64,000 nucleotides of DNA from Lachnospiraceae bacterium (GTDB lineage Bacteria; Bacillota; Clostridia; Lachnospirales; Lachnospiraceae), in assembly GCA_017518735.1 (NCBI GenBank), contig JAFWTY010000027.1, positions 47,923 to 111,922 of the forward strand, given 5' to 3'. The notes under the pieces were generated by a model. The model worked only from the letters and a program-made list of their open reading frames with translations, had not been told where the DNA came from and did no database searches. Shown here in pieces: positions 8,453 to 17,083 of the stretch (the first letter of the stretch is position 1; each line of letters starts with the position of its first letter). A program made the position numbers and the translations under genes.

Positions 8453-10141
8453 TTAAACTTTTAATTCTACTCTTTGGAAATTCACTACATCGATCAGCCC
8501 CTGGGTGGACATCTTCAAATTCGGAATGACCGGAAGGCTAACAAATGCCATATTCATGAACGGCTCCACGTTCCTCGGCGTTCCGAGCTCGTATACCGCA
8601 TTGCGAACACGGGCGTTAAAATTGGCCGTATCTTTCGCGGAATAGTCGGACATCAGTCCGGCGATGGGAAGCGGCATTCTCGCAATATCCTCGCCGTTCT
8701 TTACCACAACGTTTCCGCCTTGCATTTCAATGATCCTGTTTGCCGCAACCATCATGTCATAGTCATTCGTTCCGATGACGATGATGTTGTGGGAATCGTG
8801 GGAGACGCTCGATGCGATGGCTCCCTCCTTCATTCCGACACCCTTGATAAATCCGATTCCTTTATGGCCGGTTCCTTTGTGTCGCTCAATCACGGCAAGT
8901 TTTAAAATATCGCGCTCCAGATCGATGCCGTCGTGGGAATCAAAATCGATTTCCAGATGAACCTCATTCGTAATCAGTTCTCCGGGTACCAGTTCAATTA
9001 CTCGGCATACGCTTTTTCTTTCCCGGATTTTGAAATCCTCTTCCGTAAGATAATCCACGTGGAAAGATTCGGTGGCTTTTTTTCTCAATTCATCCGGAAT
9101 GACCGGAGAATCAAAAGCCGTAAGCGTTTCGTTTTTGACCACTTCCTTACCGTGCGTATATACGTCGGTTACATGAAAATGGTTCAAATCGTTGACGACG
9201 GTCAGGTTTGCAATATAGCCTGGTGCGACAGCCCCGTATCCTTTCAGTCCGAAATATTCGGCCGCCTGTAAGGATGCCATTCGGATTGCAATAATCGGAT
9301 CCTGTCCGTATTCCGATGCCAGTCGAATGATATTGTCAATATGGCCCTGGTTTAACAGATCCGCCGGATGACGGTCATCGGTAACCAGAAGGCATCTGTG
9401 ATTGTATTTTTGATCAAAAAGCGGCAACAGGCTCTTTAAGTTTCTCGCCGCCGTTCCTTCGCGAATCATGATGTACTGCCCTTTGCCGAGCTTCTCGACA
9501 GCCTCTTCGGCAGTGGAGCATTCGTGGTCCGAATTCACTCCGGCAGATACATATGCATCCAGGTCTCTTCCGCTTAACATCGGCGCATGGCCGTCCACTA
9601 CCTTGCCGTTCTTCCCGGCATCGGCGATTTTGGCAAGCACATCGGGGTCTTTCATAAGGACGCCCGGATAGTTCATCATTTCAGCCAGACCGACCACGCG
9701 GGGATTTTCGTAAAGTGCTTTTAAATCTTCTGCGTGGAGCTCGGCACCTGCCTCGTCAAACGGCGTTGCAGGTACGCAGGAGGATGCGGTAAAAAACACA
9801 TCCATCGGGATGTTCTCACTCGCTGCAAGCATATACCGGATTCCGTCCAGGCCACAGACATTCGCAATTTCATGCGGGTCCGCAACAATGGAAGTCGTTC
9901 CGTGAGGAAGACAGACCTTCGCAAGTTCTTCGGGAATCAGCATCGTGCTTTCAATATGGATATGCCCGTCAATCAGGCCGGGACAGATGAATTTTCCTTT
10001 TAAATCCCGCACGAAATCCGCATCGGAATCATCATAATCTCCGACACCGATGATGCGCTCGTCCTCGATCAGGACGTTCTGATTGTTCAGTTCATCCGTG
10101 AATACATTTACGACCCATGCATTCTTTAAAAGTGTCTTCAA
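8453..10141 (-). CDS. ade: Adenine deaminase
   Basis: This amidohydrolase converts adenine to hypoxanthine and ammonia for purine salvage. At 562 residues it has the usual two-part architecture: an N-terminal metal-binding barrel with GLIDGHIHIEST, the DPHE motif (ADPHEIANVCG) and TDDRHP, then the family-specific C-terminal domain ending in the hydrophobic segment with NLKMSTQGLIDV. It is the first gene after a good promoter and sits 14 bp upstream of leuS. I found no purine riboswitch in its leader. Confidence 0.95.
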   Translation of the reverse strand: MKTLLKNAWVVNVFTDELNNQNVLIEDERIIGVGDYDDSDADFVRDLKGKFICPGLIDGHIHIESTMLIPEELAKVCLPHGTTSIVADPHEIANVCGLDGIRYMLAASENIPMDVFFTASSCVPATPFDEAGAELHAEDLKALYENPRVVGLAEMMNYPGVLMKDPDVLAKIADAGKNGKVVDGHAPMLSGRDLDAYVSAGVNSDHECSTAEEAVEKLGKGQYIMIREGTAARNLKSLLPLFDQKYNHRCLLVTDDRHPADLLNQGHIDNIIRLASEYGQDPIIAIRMASLQAAEYFGLKGYGAVAPGYIANLTVVNDLNHFHVTDVYTHGKEVVKNETLTAFDSPVIPDELRKKATESFHVDYLTEEDFKIRERKSVCRVIELVPGELITNEVHLEIDFDSHDGIDLERDILKLAVIERHKGTGHKGIGFIKGVGMKEGAIASSVSHDSHNIIVIGTNDYDMMVAANRIIEMQGGNVVVKNGEDIARMPLPIAGLMSDYSAKDTANFNARVRNAVYELGTPRNVEPFMNMAFVSLPVIPNLKMSTQGLIDVVNFQRVELKV

Positions 10142-10177
10142 AGCATACTATCCCCTACCCATAAAAATACGAAATAT

Positions 10178-10218
10178 ATTATAACACAATCCCCACGAAT
10201 TGGAAACAATTCGTGGGG
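10178..10218 (-). promoter_or_regulatory. Promoter of ade-leuS run inside a 10-bp inverted repeat
   Basis: On the minus strand TTTCCA (10201-10206), 17 bp, then TATAAT (10178-10183) with a TG extended -10. The -35 hexamer lies in the 8-nt centre of a perfect inverted repeat CCCCACGAAT/ATTCGTGGGG (10191-10218). No T run follows, so an operator is more likely than a terminator. Confidence 0.65.
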
Positions 10219-10249
10219 ATCTTTCAAAGTCTATAAATAGCAAGGGGGC

Positions 10250-10298
10250 GAGATTACAAAGTAATCTCTCCCTTCCACGATTATTAATTAAATCGTGG
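10250..10298 (-). other. Two stem-loops at the 3' end of the TIGR02206 gene
   Basis: CCACGATT/AATCGTGG (275-282 with 291-298) encloses the stop codon of the upstream gene in its loop, and GAGATTAC/GTAATCTC (250-257 with 261-268) follows. Neither has a T run on the minus strand. They may protect or pause the transcript before the ade promoter. Confidence 0.5.
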
Positions 10299-11067
10299 AC
10301 TTCTTTTTTTGAATAAAACCTATGAGCCTGTATATCAGGTAACAGATATGCATGAACACGATCACCATAATGCTGAGGGCGAAGATGTATGGAATTCCGC
10401 CTTTTTTGCCGGACAAATCCCACAAAAGCTTCAGCAACGGATTATCCCAGTGTTCCATCAAAAACATATAGTTTAAGTCGAAAGCCTTATCTATGAAATA
10501 GATGGGGAACATTTCGATATAGCATGCGAGCATCGCCTGCCAGATACCCACGTAACGCGGGCGAATCTCCCCTGCGGCATATTCGGCAATAATATATGCT
10601 ACAATTCCGCCGTGCAACAGGAACTGGTGAATTACGTAGAAATTGTAAGGCGGATAAATCACGGATGTCGGCATAACCAGGGAACTGAAAGCCGCCGGCA
10701 GAAATTCAAAGATCAGAATCTGACCGCCCATACGACTCTTTCCTTTTAACCATAAAGCGTCAAAAAGAATCATAAACTCCGCCAGGCTGCACATATGCAG
10801 GGGCAGATAATATTTTACGGGCGCGTCCGTCAGGGCCATGACCCCAATCTGCATAAACTCGAACAGTATTAAGAAAACCGCCATTCCTTTCCGTAGATTG
10901 TTTCTTCGTACTTCGCTGCCCTTACAATAAGAAAATGCATATAACACAATCCCCGCTGCCATAATAAAAAGCCATATGAAATGAGGCAGGGAAAAATAGG
11001 AAAACCCCTCTATGCCGCTCTCGGCAAGAGTATCCGAATAAGCCCAGAATATCTCGAAGAAACTCAT
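10288..11067 (-). CDS. TIGR02206 family integral membrane protein (YwaF-like)
   Basis: A 259-residue protein with about seven hydrophobic helices, matching the TIGR02206/YwaF family of unknown function. Family marks include an N-terminal PHFIWLF segment, LPLHMCSLAEFM and the conserved region around YPPYNFYVIHQFLLHGG. The start is supported by AGGAGAG. It lies 48 bp downstream of greA. The role is not known and the location in the membrane is inferred from hydropathy. Confidence 0.85.
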   Translation of the reverse strand: MSFFEIFWAYSDTLAESGIEGFSYFSLPHFIWLFIMAAGIVLYAFSYCKGSEVRRNNLRKGMAVFLILFEFMQIGVMALTDAPVKYYLPLHMCSLAEFMILFDALWLKGKSRMGGQILIFEFLPAAFSSLVMPTSVIYPPYNFYVIHQFLLHGGIVAYIIAEYAAGEIRPRYVGIWQAMLACYIEMFPIYFIDKAFDLNYMFLMEHWDNPLLKLLWDLSGKKGGIPYIFALSIMVIVFMHICYLIYRLIGFIQKKKSTI

Positions 11068-11115
11068 TTGTTAATCTCTCCTGTCCAAGATTTATGCAAT
11101 GGGTTCGTAAATGCT

Positions 11116-11619
11116 TTAGTAACTCGCTATCGTATCTTCCGAATCATCCGTGGAAGCATCGAGGTCTCGGATTTCCGCGATATAACTGTAGGAATCGTTT
11201 ACCTTAACCTCCACTTTGTCACCGACCTTATGCTTCAGCAGTGCCTTGCCGAGCGGAGACTCGATACTGATGAAACCTTTTAAACTGTTGGCTCTGATCG
11301 GTGTAACAATCTTGTATGTCTCTTCCGCATCGTCTTCTTCGATATAAATCGTCACCCAATTATTGATTCCGACCTCGTCTTCCTTGGAATCATCTTCGAT
11401 CACTTCCGCAGTTCCGAGCATTCTCTCGAGATACCGGATGCGGCTGTTATTCTTATTGTTTGCACGCTTTGCGGCATAGTACTCAAAATTTTCACTTAAG
11501 TCTCCCTGCGCTCTCGCCTCTTTTAGATCCTCCAGAAGTTTCGGACGCAGTTCCACCTTGCGATAATTGATTTCTTCTTCAATTTTCTGAATGTCGGAAG
11601 CCGTCAGTTGTTCATTCAT
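11116..11619 (-). CDS. greA: Transcription elongation factor GreA-type
   Basis: Gre factors enter the RNA polymerase secondary channel and stimulate cleavage of backtracked transcripts. The 167-residue protein has the N-terminal coiled coil with the acidic tip motif GDLSENFEYYAAK (residues about 39-51, matching the catalytic Asp/Glu of GreA) and a C-terminal FKBP-like domain with SIESPLGKALLKHKVGD. A GGAGG site precedes the ATG. It is followed by the TIGR02206 gene and preceded by the DUF308 gene at 32 bp. Confidence 0.9.
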   Translation of the reverse strand: MNEQLTASDIQKIEEEINYRKVELRPKLLEDLKEARAQGDLSENFEYYAAKRANNKNNSRIRYLERMLGTAEVIEDDSKEDEVGINNWVTIYIEEDDAEETYKIVTPIRANSLKGFISIESPLGKALLKHKVGDKVEVKVNDSYSYIAEIRDLDASTDDSEDTIASY

Positions 11620-11651
11620 ATATCATACCTCCCATACCGGGAACGATTAGA

Positions 11652-12191
11652 TTAGCTTTTCGCGGTTGCAATCCCAATCACCAGTTGCTGAACTCCAAAT
11701 ACAATCAGTGCGATTCCGAGTCCGATGGCAAGAACCGTTGTAATGGAATCCGCAAACCGGAACGGTACCAGAATGGCAACAGCGCCGATCGCGATGTTTA
11801 AGATACCGAACAGGAACATCGGAAGCCAACCCTTCGCCTTTGCCTTGCTGATTGCAAGGGCATTTTTAATTTTAAAAATGCCGTCAAGGACAAGCAACGC
11901 ACCGATTGTAATACAAATGGTTACAGTGATGATGCCGGAAAAAACAAGCAGAATAATCGCCGCCGCAAACGCTACAATGGCAACAATCAGCGCGGCCGTT
12001 TTTTTCCGGTCTTTGATAAATGCAATCAGGTTTATGACACCGAGCACAACTATAGCTGCTGCCACACTCCATTTTACAAATGTGTTTATCGCATCAATTA
12101 CTTCTTTTTTGAAGATTAGCAGAACAATCCCAAAAATGATACAAACAATTCCGATAATCAGATTACGGGTTGAATTATTCGATTTTCCCAT
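11652..12191 (-). CDS. DUF308 (HdeD-like) membrane protein
   Basis: A 179-residue protein with about six TM helices arranged as three repeated hairpins, typical of the DUF308/HdeD family. I chose the ATG at 12191 because AAGGAG precedes it and the longer frame would run through the leader hairpin. HdeD in enteric bacteria is linked to acid resistance, but function in Clostridia is unknown. A terminator-like hairpin sits directly before its ribosome binding site. Confidence 0.85.
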   Translation of the reverse strand: MGKSNNSTRNLIIGIVCIIFGIVLLIFKKEVIDAINTFVKWSVAAAIVVLGVINLIAFIKDRKKTAALIVAIVAFAAAIILLVFSGIITVTICITIGALLVLDGIFKIKNALAISKAKAKGWLPMFLFGILNIAIGAVAILVPFRFADSITTVLAIGLGIALIVFGVQQLVIGIATAKS

Positions 12192-12205
12192 GCTTATCTC
12201 CTTAA

Positions 12206-12226
12206 AAACGGCACTATGTACCGTTT
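12206..12226 (-). promoter_or_regulatory. Terminator-like leader hairpin before DUF308 gene
   Basis: A nine-pair stem AAACGGUAC/GUGCCGUUU with a 3-nt loop is followed on the minus strand by T residues and then AAGGAG. It lies within the leader; a weak upstream promoter TTGTTT-17-TAATAT overlaps 12275-12295. It may act as an attenuator. Confidence 0.4.
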
Positions 12227-12313
12227 CCCTGTTTTTTATGTTTCCCGCTTTGCTTTCGGCAGACACTTTCATATTACTACAAACAAAAAAAAGAAACAAC
12301 CGCCTGAATGCGC

Positions 12314-12352
12314 AAAAAAGGCACCGGGCTTGGATACGCCGGGTGCCTTTTT
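12314..12352 (-). terminator. Intrinsic terminator after the lipoprotein gene
   Basis: A GC-rich stem GGCACCCGGC/GCCCGGTGCC with one mismatch lies 20 bp past the lipoprotein stop, with A runs on one side and a T run on the other, so it could also work in both directions. Confidence 0.85.
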
Positions 12353-12367
12353 CGAGAAAAGGATGAT

Positions 12368-14179
12368 TTATTGTATTCCGTCCAGGCGGTAGATAACTTT
12401 ACCTTCTTTGGAGTCCCCGGAAATTTCACGAAGAATTGCAATCCGGTCGGAAACCTTGTCTAACTTGTCTTCTTTAATGCCGGTCAGTTTGGAAATCCCT
12501 TCCGTATCAAATGTCCGGATTCCGTCGGAAAGCATCTTCGTTCCGTCCTTCAAAGCGGAAATTCCCTCTAAGAGAGCCGGAATATTTGCATTCAGTTTTT
12601 CTGCTCCGTCCGCAAGCTTTGCCGCACCGTCATCGGCTGCAGCAACCCCTGCCGTATAAGCAATCAGCCCCGTATAGAATGTATTGTAGGAATTCAGCTG
12701 ATCCTTCAGGGAGGCAAGGCTTTCTGCTCCCGCTCCCGCCTTCGCAACCGCCTGCTTTACTTCTTCGCTGTCTGCAAGCAGCTGTTCCACGACTCCTGCC
12801 TTTATGGCCGCTTTCTCCTCATCGGAAAGTTTGGCCGCCGCACCGGCAATAATCCCGTTCTTCTGTTCCTCCGTTAAGCCTGCCACTCCGGCCTGTATAT
12901 ATTCCGCCTGCTCTTCTTCCGATAATGTTCCCCAGATTTCTCCCATCTGTGTGGCAATCTGTGCCGTTACATAGGAAGCATAGATATCATCGGCCCGGGT
13001 CTTAAGATATGATGTATAAACCTCGTCGCCTTGTGCTTCAACCGCCTCTTCCACCTTTGCCTTTGCCTTTGCATACACATTGGATTGATCCATGGAAGCA
13101 ATCAGCGTATCCAAGGTTGCCGCATAGTTTTCTTTTGTCAGCGTAACCCCTTCGATTCCGGCATCGGCCAAAGCCTTGTTTGCGCTTGCAAGCAGGGAAT
13201 CAAATACCTTGGTGGCTCCGTCAATCAATGCAGCATTGTTTGCTTTCAGTTGATCCAATCCGTTCTTTAAATTCTCAGCGCCGTCAGAAAGCTGTTTTAC
13301 ACCAACCTGCAGGTCTCCCGCTTTTCCTTCCAGCGTTGTCATACCATCGTAGACATCCCCTGCTCCGCTTTCAAGTTTGTAGAGCGCTTCCTCGAGGCCT
13401 TCCATATCCTCATTCAAATCCGCTTCCAGCTGATCGATTTTTTCTTCTCCGTCCTCATCGGTAGCCGCAAAAAGTTCATTCGTGGCAATTGTCAGTATGC
13501 TCTCGAGTTCAAAATCCGTTGCATCCGCGGTAATCTCCACATATTCCGGAATGTTGATTAACTCTTCTTCCAGAGCAAGATTTTCGGTAAGTCCCGGGAA
13601 TGCATAACCAACCACAAGACTTCTGGTGCCGTCATCCACAATCTTTGCATTCTTTACTTCCACATTGGAAAAATGCTCCTTCGGGAGAATGACCGTTGTC
13701 ATCATGGTATACGGAATCTTGTAGGTCTCCTCAACTCCGTCTTTCTTTACGGGAACTTTTGTATTGTTGGTGTAATCAAAACGAATGGTTACCTTTCCGC
13801 TTTTTCCGGCCAGGGACGCCGGAGCAATTTCCTTTCCGTCCAGGTAATACGTTGCTTTCACATCCACGGGAGGATCTTCTTTCATCTCTTCCTGCTCGTA
13901 AATCTCTTCGCCGTTTTTTTCCACTTTGGCACTTTTAATGAGTTTGCTCACCTTGCCGCTTGCATCCGATATGACATACAGGGTGTCTCCGTCCTCCGTC
14001 TGTGCGACTTCCCCGGATGCTCCAAGGTAATTGTTTTCGCTTTCAATGATCTCACTGTCCGTCTCGACAACGATTTCCTCCGTATTTGCTGTATTCTTTT
14101 GTGTATTGCAGCCCGGCATGGTAAAAATCATTGCTGCCGACATTCCCAAACATAATACTTTCACAAGTTTATTCTTCAT
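12368..14179 (-). CDS. Lipoprotein with heptad-repeat coiled coil, partner of MMPL exporter
   Basis: A 603-residue secreted protein with a lipobox (MIFTMPGC, Cys24). Residues about 100-240 form a soluble, beta-rich region. Residues about 250-310 and 500-570 carry XXXLXXG heptads (GAGDVYDGMTTLEGKAGDL, LSDGAENLKNG, LADGAEKLNAN), as in YhgE/Pip proteins and MmpL-associated coiled coils. Between these lies an alanine/glutamate-rich stretch. It starts 4 bp after the MMPL stop and is followed by a terminator, so the two are surely co-expressed. It probably works as an extracytoplasmic accessory of the exporter; substrate unknown. Confidence 0.8.
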   Translation of the reverse strand: MKNKLVKVLCLGMSAAMIFTMPGCNTQKNTANTEEIVVETDSEIIESENNYLGASGEVAQTEDGDTLYVISDASGKVSKLIKSAKVEKNGEEIYEQEEMKEDPPVDVKATYYLDGKEIAPASLAGKSGKVTIRFDYTNNTKVPVKKDGVEETYKIPYTMMTTVILPKEHFSNVEVKNAKIVDDGTRSLVVGYAFPGLTENLALEEELINIPEYVEITADATDFELESILTIATNELFAATDEDGEEKIDQLEADLNEDMEGLEEALYKLESGAGDVYDGMTTLEGKAGDLQVGVKQLSDGAENLKNGLDQLKANNAALIDGATKVFDSLLASANKALADAGIEGVTLTKENYAATLDTLIASMDQSNVYAKAKAKVEEAVEAQGDEVYTSYLKTRADDIYASYVTAQIATQMGEIWGTLSEEEQAEYIQAGVAGLTEEQKNGIIAGAAAKLSDEEKAAIKAGVVEQLLADSEEVKQAVAKAGAGAESLASLKDQLNSYNTFYTGLIAYTAGVAAADDGAAKLADGAEKLNANIPALLEGISALKDGTKMLSDGIRTFDTEGISKLTGIKEDKLDKVSDRIAILREISGDSKEGKVIYRLDGIQ

Positions 14180-14183
14180 AATA

Positions 14184-16289
14184 TTATGCCTCTCTTTCTC
14201 TTATTCTGCGGGACAAGCCCTTTCCATTTCTCATTCCGATTGTTGTTGCGCAAATTACTTTATCACAGAGCATAAGCAACGCCGGCAGAATCGTAATGAC
14301 CAGACACATACTGATTACCGCGCCTCTTGCAAGTAACATGCACATGGATTTGATAATATCCATATCGGAGTAAATTGCCACTCCAAAGGTTGCCGCAAAC
14401 AGTCCCATTCCGGAAACAACGATGGACGGAATGGACGTCGCCAGCGCCGTATGAACGGCTTCCTTTTTATTTCTGCCTTCGCTTCGTTCGCTCTTATATC
14501 GCGTGGTCATCAGGATTGCGTAATCCACAGTAGCTCCGAGCTGAATCGTACTGATGCAGATCGGTGCGATGAACGGAAGCTGCTGGCCAAGATAGTGCGG
14601 CAGTCCGAGGTTGATAAAAATGGCAAGTTCGATGACCGAGATTAAAATAAACGGCAGCGAAATGCTCTTCTCCACCAAGGCAATGATGACAAAAATCGCC
14701 AGTATGGATACCATATTTACCACCTTAAAATCTCTGTCGGTGGTTTCGATCATGTCTTTCATGCAGGGCGCTTCACCGATAATCATTCCGGTCGGATCAT
14801 ACTTTTTCATGATGGCATTTAATTCATCAATCTGTGTATTGACCTCATCACTTGCCGCTTTGTATTCGGAGTTGATCAAAAGCAGCTTGTAGCGGTCACT
14901 TTCAAGAATATCCTTAACGGAATCCGGGAGAATCTCTTCCGGTACCGCTTCGCCGAGAACCGACTCCAGTCCCAGAACATATTTCACGCCGTCCACGTTT
15001 TCCATTTCCTTACACATGGCGCGCACATCTGCGGACGGGGTGTTTTTATCCAGCAGAAGCATATGCGTGGATGCAATGTCGAATTCCTCTCTTAATTTGG
15101 AATTGGCAATGACATAGTCCATATCCTTCGGCAGGCACTCGCCCATATCGTAGTAAACTTCTTTATTCGTTTTGCGATATCCGTAGAAGAATACCGGAAT
15201 CAGGATTGCAAAAACAGCAAGAAATACAGGAAAAATCTTTAAAATACCCTTCGCCGGTTTATCCATGTTCGGAATCAGTGCCTTGTGCATGGTCTTCGAT
15301 AACGGCTTATCCAATACCAGAATGACACTCGGTAAGAAGGTAACGCATCCGACGACGCCGAGAAACACGCCTTTGGCCATAACGATGCCAAGATCCCGGC
15401 CCATCGTAAAGGTCATAAAGCAAAGAGCAATGAAACCGGCAATCGTGGTCACCGAGCTTCCGATAACACTTGTTAGCGTTTCGTGTATCGCCTTCTCCAT
15501 CGCGGTAAGACGGTTATTCTCCGTTCTTTTCTGTTCGTTGTAGCTGTGCCAGAGAAAGATTGAATAATCCATGGTTACGGCCAGTTGCAGTACGGCGGAC
15601 AGTGCTTTGGTGATGTAGGAAATCTCCCCGAGGAAGTAGTTGCTTCCGAGATTTAATAAAATCATCACGCCGATGGAACCTAAGAACACAAACGGAATGA
15701 TCCAGTTATCGAGAAAGACAAACATGGCCACGCAGGCCAGAGCTACGGCGATGCCGACATAAATCGGTTCCTCTTTTTCGCAAAGATCTTTTAAGTCCGT
15801 AACCAGAGCGCTCATACCCGAAACGTAACACTGTTTTCCGCAGATGCTTCTAATCTCACGTATTGTCTGCATTGCTTCATCCGAAGATGTGGATGTATCA
15901 AGGAAAACCGCCATCATTGTGGCATCTCCGGAGTTGAATGCATCGTAATACTTACTCGGAAGAAATTCCTTCGGAATCTTCAGATCCGGAACCAAAGTAT
16001 CGTACCAAAGGACGGTATCGACGTGGTCAACCTTTTCGATTTTTTCCTTCAGAAAATGCACATCCTCGTCGCTCATGTTTTCCACGATGATAAAGGAAAA
16101 CGCTCCCTTTCCGAAGTCTTCCATCAGCGCATCCTGTCCCTTTACGGTTTCCATGCTGTCCGGAAGGTAGTTGAGCATATCGTAATTAATTCGCGTCTTT
16201 GCCATTCCCAATACAGATGGAACCAGTAAAAGCAGTGTTACGATGAGGATCGGAATTCTTGCTTTCACAACCGCTTTTGAAAACTTCAT
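14184..16289 (-). CDS. MMPL/RND-family exporter
   Basis: A 701-residue RND-superfamily transporter with two MMPL modules. Each has one TM, a large extracytoplasmic loop (about 35-170 and 370-510) and a bundle of five helices. The motif VTMDYSIFLWHSY lies in the first half and GATVDYAILMTTRY in the second; the aspartates of these segments are the likely proton relay. Sterol-sensing-like MMPL architecture suggests lipid or hydrophobic drug export. An AAGGAGG site supports the start. It lies between a TetR regulator and a lipoprotein partner, the usual layout of a regulated exporter. Confidence 0.9.
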   Translation of the reverse strand: MKFSKAVVKARIPILIVTLLLLVPSVLGMAKTRINYDMLNYLPDSMETVKGQDALMEDFGKGAFSFIIVENMSDEDVHFLKEKIEKVDHVDTVLWYDTLVPDLKIPKEFLPSKYYDAFNSGDATMMAVFLDTSTSSDEAMQTIREIRSICGKQCYVSGMSALVTDLKDLCEKEEPIYVGIAVALACVAMFVFLDNWIIPFVFLGSIGVMILLNLGSNYFLGEISYITKALSAVLQLAVTMDYSIFLWHSYNEQKRTENNRLTAMEKAIHETLTSVIGSSVTTIAGFIALCFMTFTMGRDLGIVMAKGVFLGVVGCVTFLPSVILVLDKPLSKTMHKALIPNMDKPAKGILKIFPVFLAVFAILIPVFFYGYRKTNKEVYYDMGECLPKDMDYVIANSKLREEFDIASTHMLLLDKNTPSADVRAMCKEMENVDGVKYVLGLESVLGEAVPEEILPDSVKDILESDRYKLLLINSEYKAASDEVNTQIDELNAIMKKYDPTGMIIGEAPCMKDMIETTDRDFKVVNMVSILAIFVIIALVEKSISLPFILISVIELAIFINLGLPHYLGQQLPFIAPICISTIQLGATVDYAILMTTRYKSERSEGRNKKEAVHTALATSIPSIVVSGMGLFAATFGVAIYSDMDIIKSMCMLLARGAVISMCLVITILPALLMLCDKVICATTIGMRNGKGLSRRIREREA

Positions 16290-16312
16290 GATAAAACCTC
16301 CTTTTCTCTATC

Positions 16313-16325
16313 GGTGCCGGGCACC
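16313..16325 (-). repeat. Palindrome GGTGCCGGGCACC before the MMPL gene
   Basis: A 13-bp dyad 24 bp upstream of the exporter start. It resembles the TGGTGTCTG..CACCA palindromes at 17060-17074 and 24450-24464. It may be a TetR operator or a dispersed repetitive palindrome. Confidence 0.45.
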
Positions 16326-16393
16326 GTTAAAACTTTATTAACTCATCCTTTCAGCCACATTGTAGCGTGAGTGCCGACAACGCAAAATGGACA

Positions 16394-16428
16394 AAAAAAT
16401 ACCCGTGTTCAGTTTTTAAACACGGGTA
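16394..16428 (-). terminator. Intrinsic terminator after tetR-like gene
   Basis: ACCCGTGTT/AACACGGGT form a perfect nine-pair stem with an 8-10 nt loop followed on the minus strand by a run of seven T. It separates the regulator from the exporter, which needs its own promoter. Confidence 0.85.
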
Positions 16429-16481
16429 GATTTTTATCCAAAATTTAAACAAAAACTGTTTTTTGTCCAAAAACGGCGACT

Positions 16482-17036
16482 CTATTTTTCCGCTCTCTTT
16501 AATGTCCTTTCCACCATACCTTCACTTAAGGTCAGAAATTTGTGCACCATAGCCTCTGTATCCTGAGGCATTCCTTTTTCCATCCATTCCATAATAATTC
16601 CGAAGCAGACGCATTTGTAATAATCCGCCAGTATCTCCACACTCTCCGGATCGGCTTTTACATCGGGAAAAGCACTTTCTCCGTAAGCATGCACCACATA
16701 GTCACAGATTTTCCATAAATGCTGCTCAAAAATATCACGGTTCGCGGAATGATAAATATTACGGGCCATCTTCTGATTTTTCTTTGCAAAATCCACTGCC
16801 ACCAAAATTGCATTTTCCAGCGAAGAAATCGTAGGGTATTCGGCAATCAGCCTATCGGCCTCTTCCATGATAATCTCTTCAATCAGAGCCGGAATATCCT
16901 GAAAATGATAATAAAAGGAATTTCGGTTGATCCCGCACGCATCCGCGATATCCTGAACCGTGATTTTGGAAAGGGCTTTTGTTTCCAAAAGCCCAATGAA
17001 AGTCTGTTTTATTGCATTTTTCGTAAAATTCGCCAT
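16482..17036 (-). CDS. TetR/AcrR family transcriptional regulator
   Basis: A 184-residue repressor-like protein. The N-terminal TetR helix-turn-helix is clear (ITVQDIADACGINRNSFYYHF, residues about 24-44). The helical C-terminal half would bind a ligand. It is transcribed in the same direction as the MMPL exporter and lipoprotein, and probably controls them. A palindrome at 17060-17074 in front of its own start is a candidate operator. Confidence 0.9.
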   Translation of the reverse strand: MANFTKNAIKQTFIGLLETKALSKITVQDIADACGINRNSFYYHFQDIPALIEEIIMEEADRLIAEYPTISSLENAILVAVDFAKKNQKMARNIYHSANRDIFEQHLWKICDYVVHAYGESAFPDVKADPESVEILADYYKCVCFGIIMEWMEKGMPQDTEAMVHKFLTLSEGMVERTLKRAEK

Positions 17037-17059
17037 TGCTTCACTTCATCCTTTCGGAA

Positions 17060-17074
17060 TGGTGACAGACACCA
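17060..17074 (-). repeat. Near-palindrome TGGTGTCTGTCACCA
   Basis: A 15-bp dyad (minus strand orientation) 24 bp upstream of the TetR-like start. It differs by one base from the dyad at 24450-24464. Confidence 0.5.
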
Positions 17075-17083
17075 TGCATTGTT

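Noticed and set aside
10142..10287. Purine riboswitch before ade
   Set aside because: Conserved loop sequences of the aptamer are not present; only simple hairpins and a promoter are.
10148..10423. A 91-codon minus-strand frame between ade and the TIGR02206 gene
   Set aside because: It overlaps the TIGR02206 gene in another frame and would read through the palindromes and promoter.
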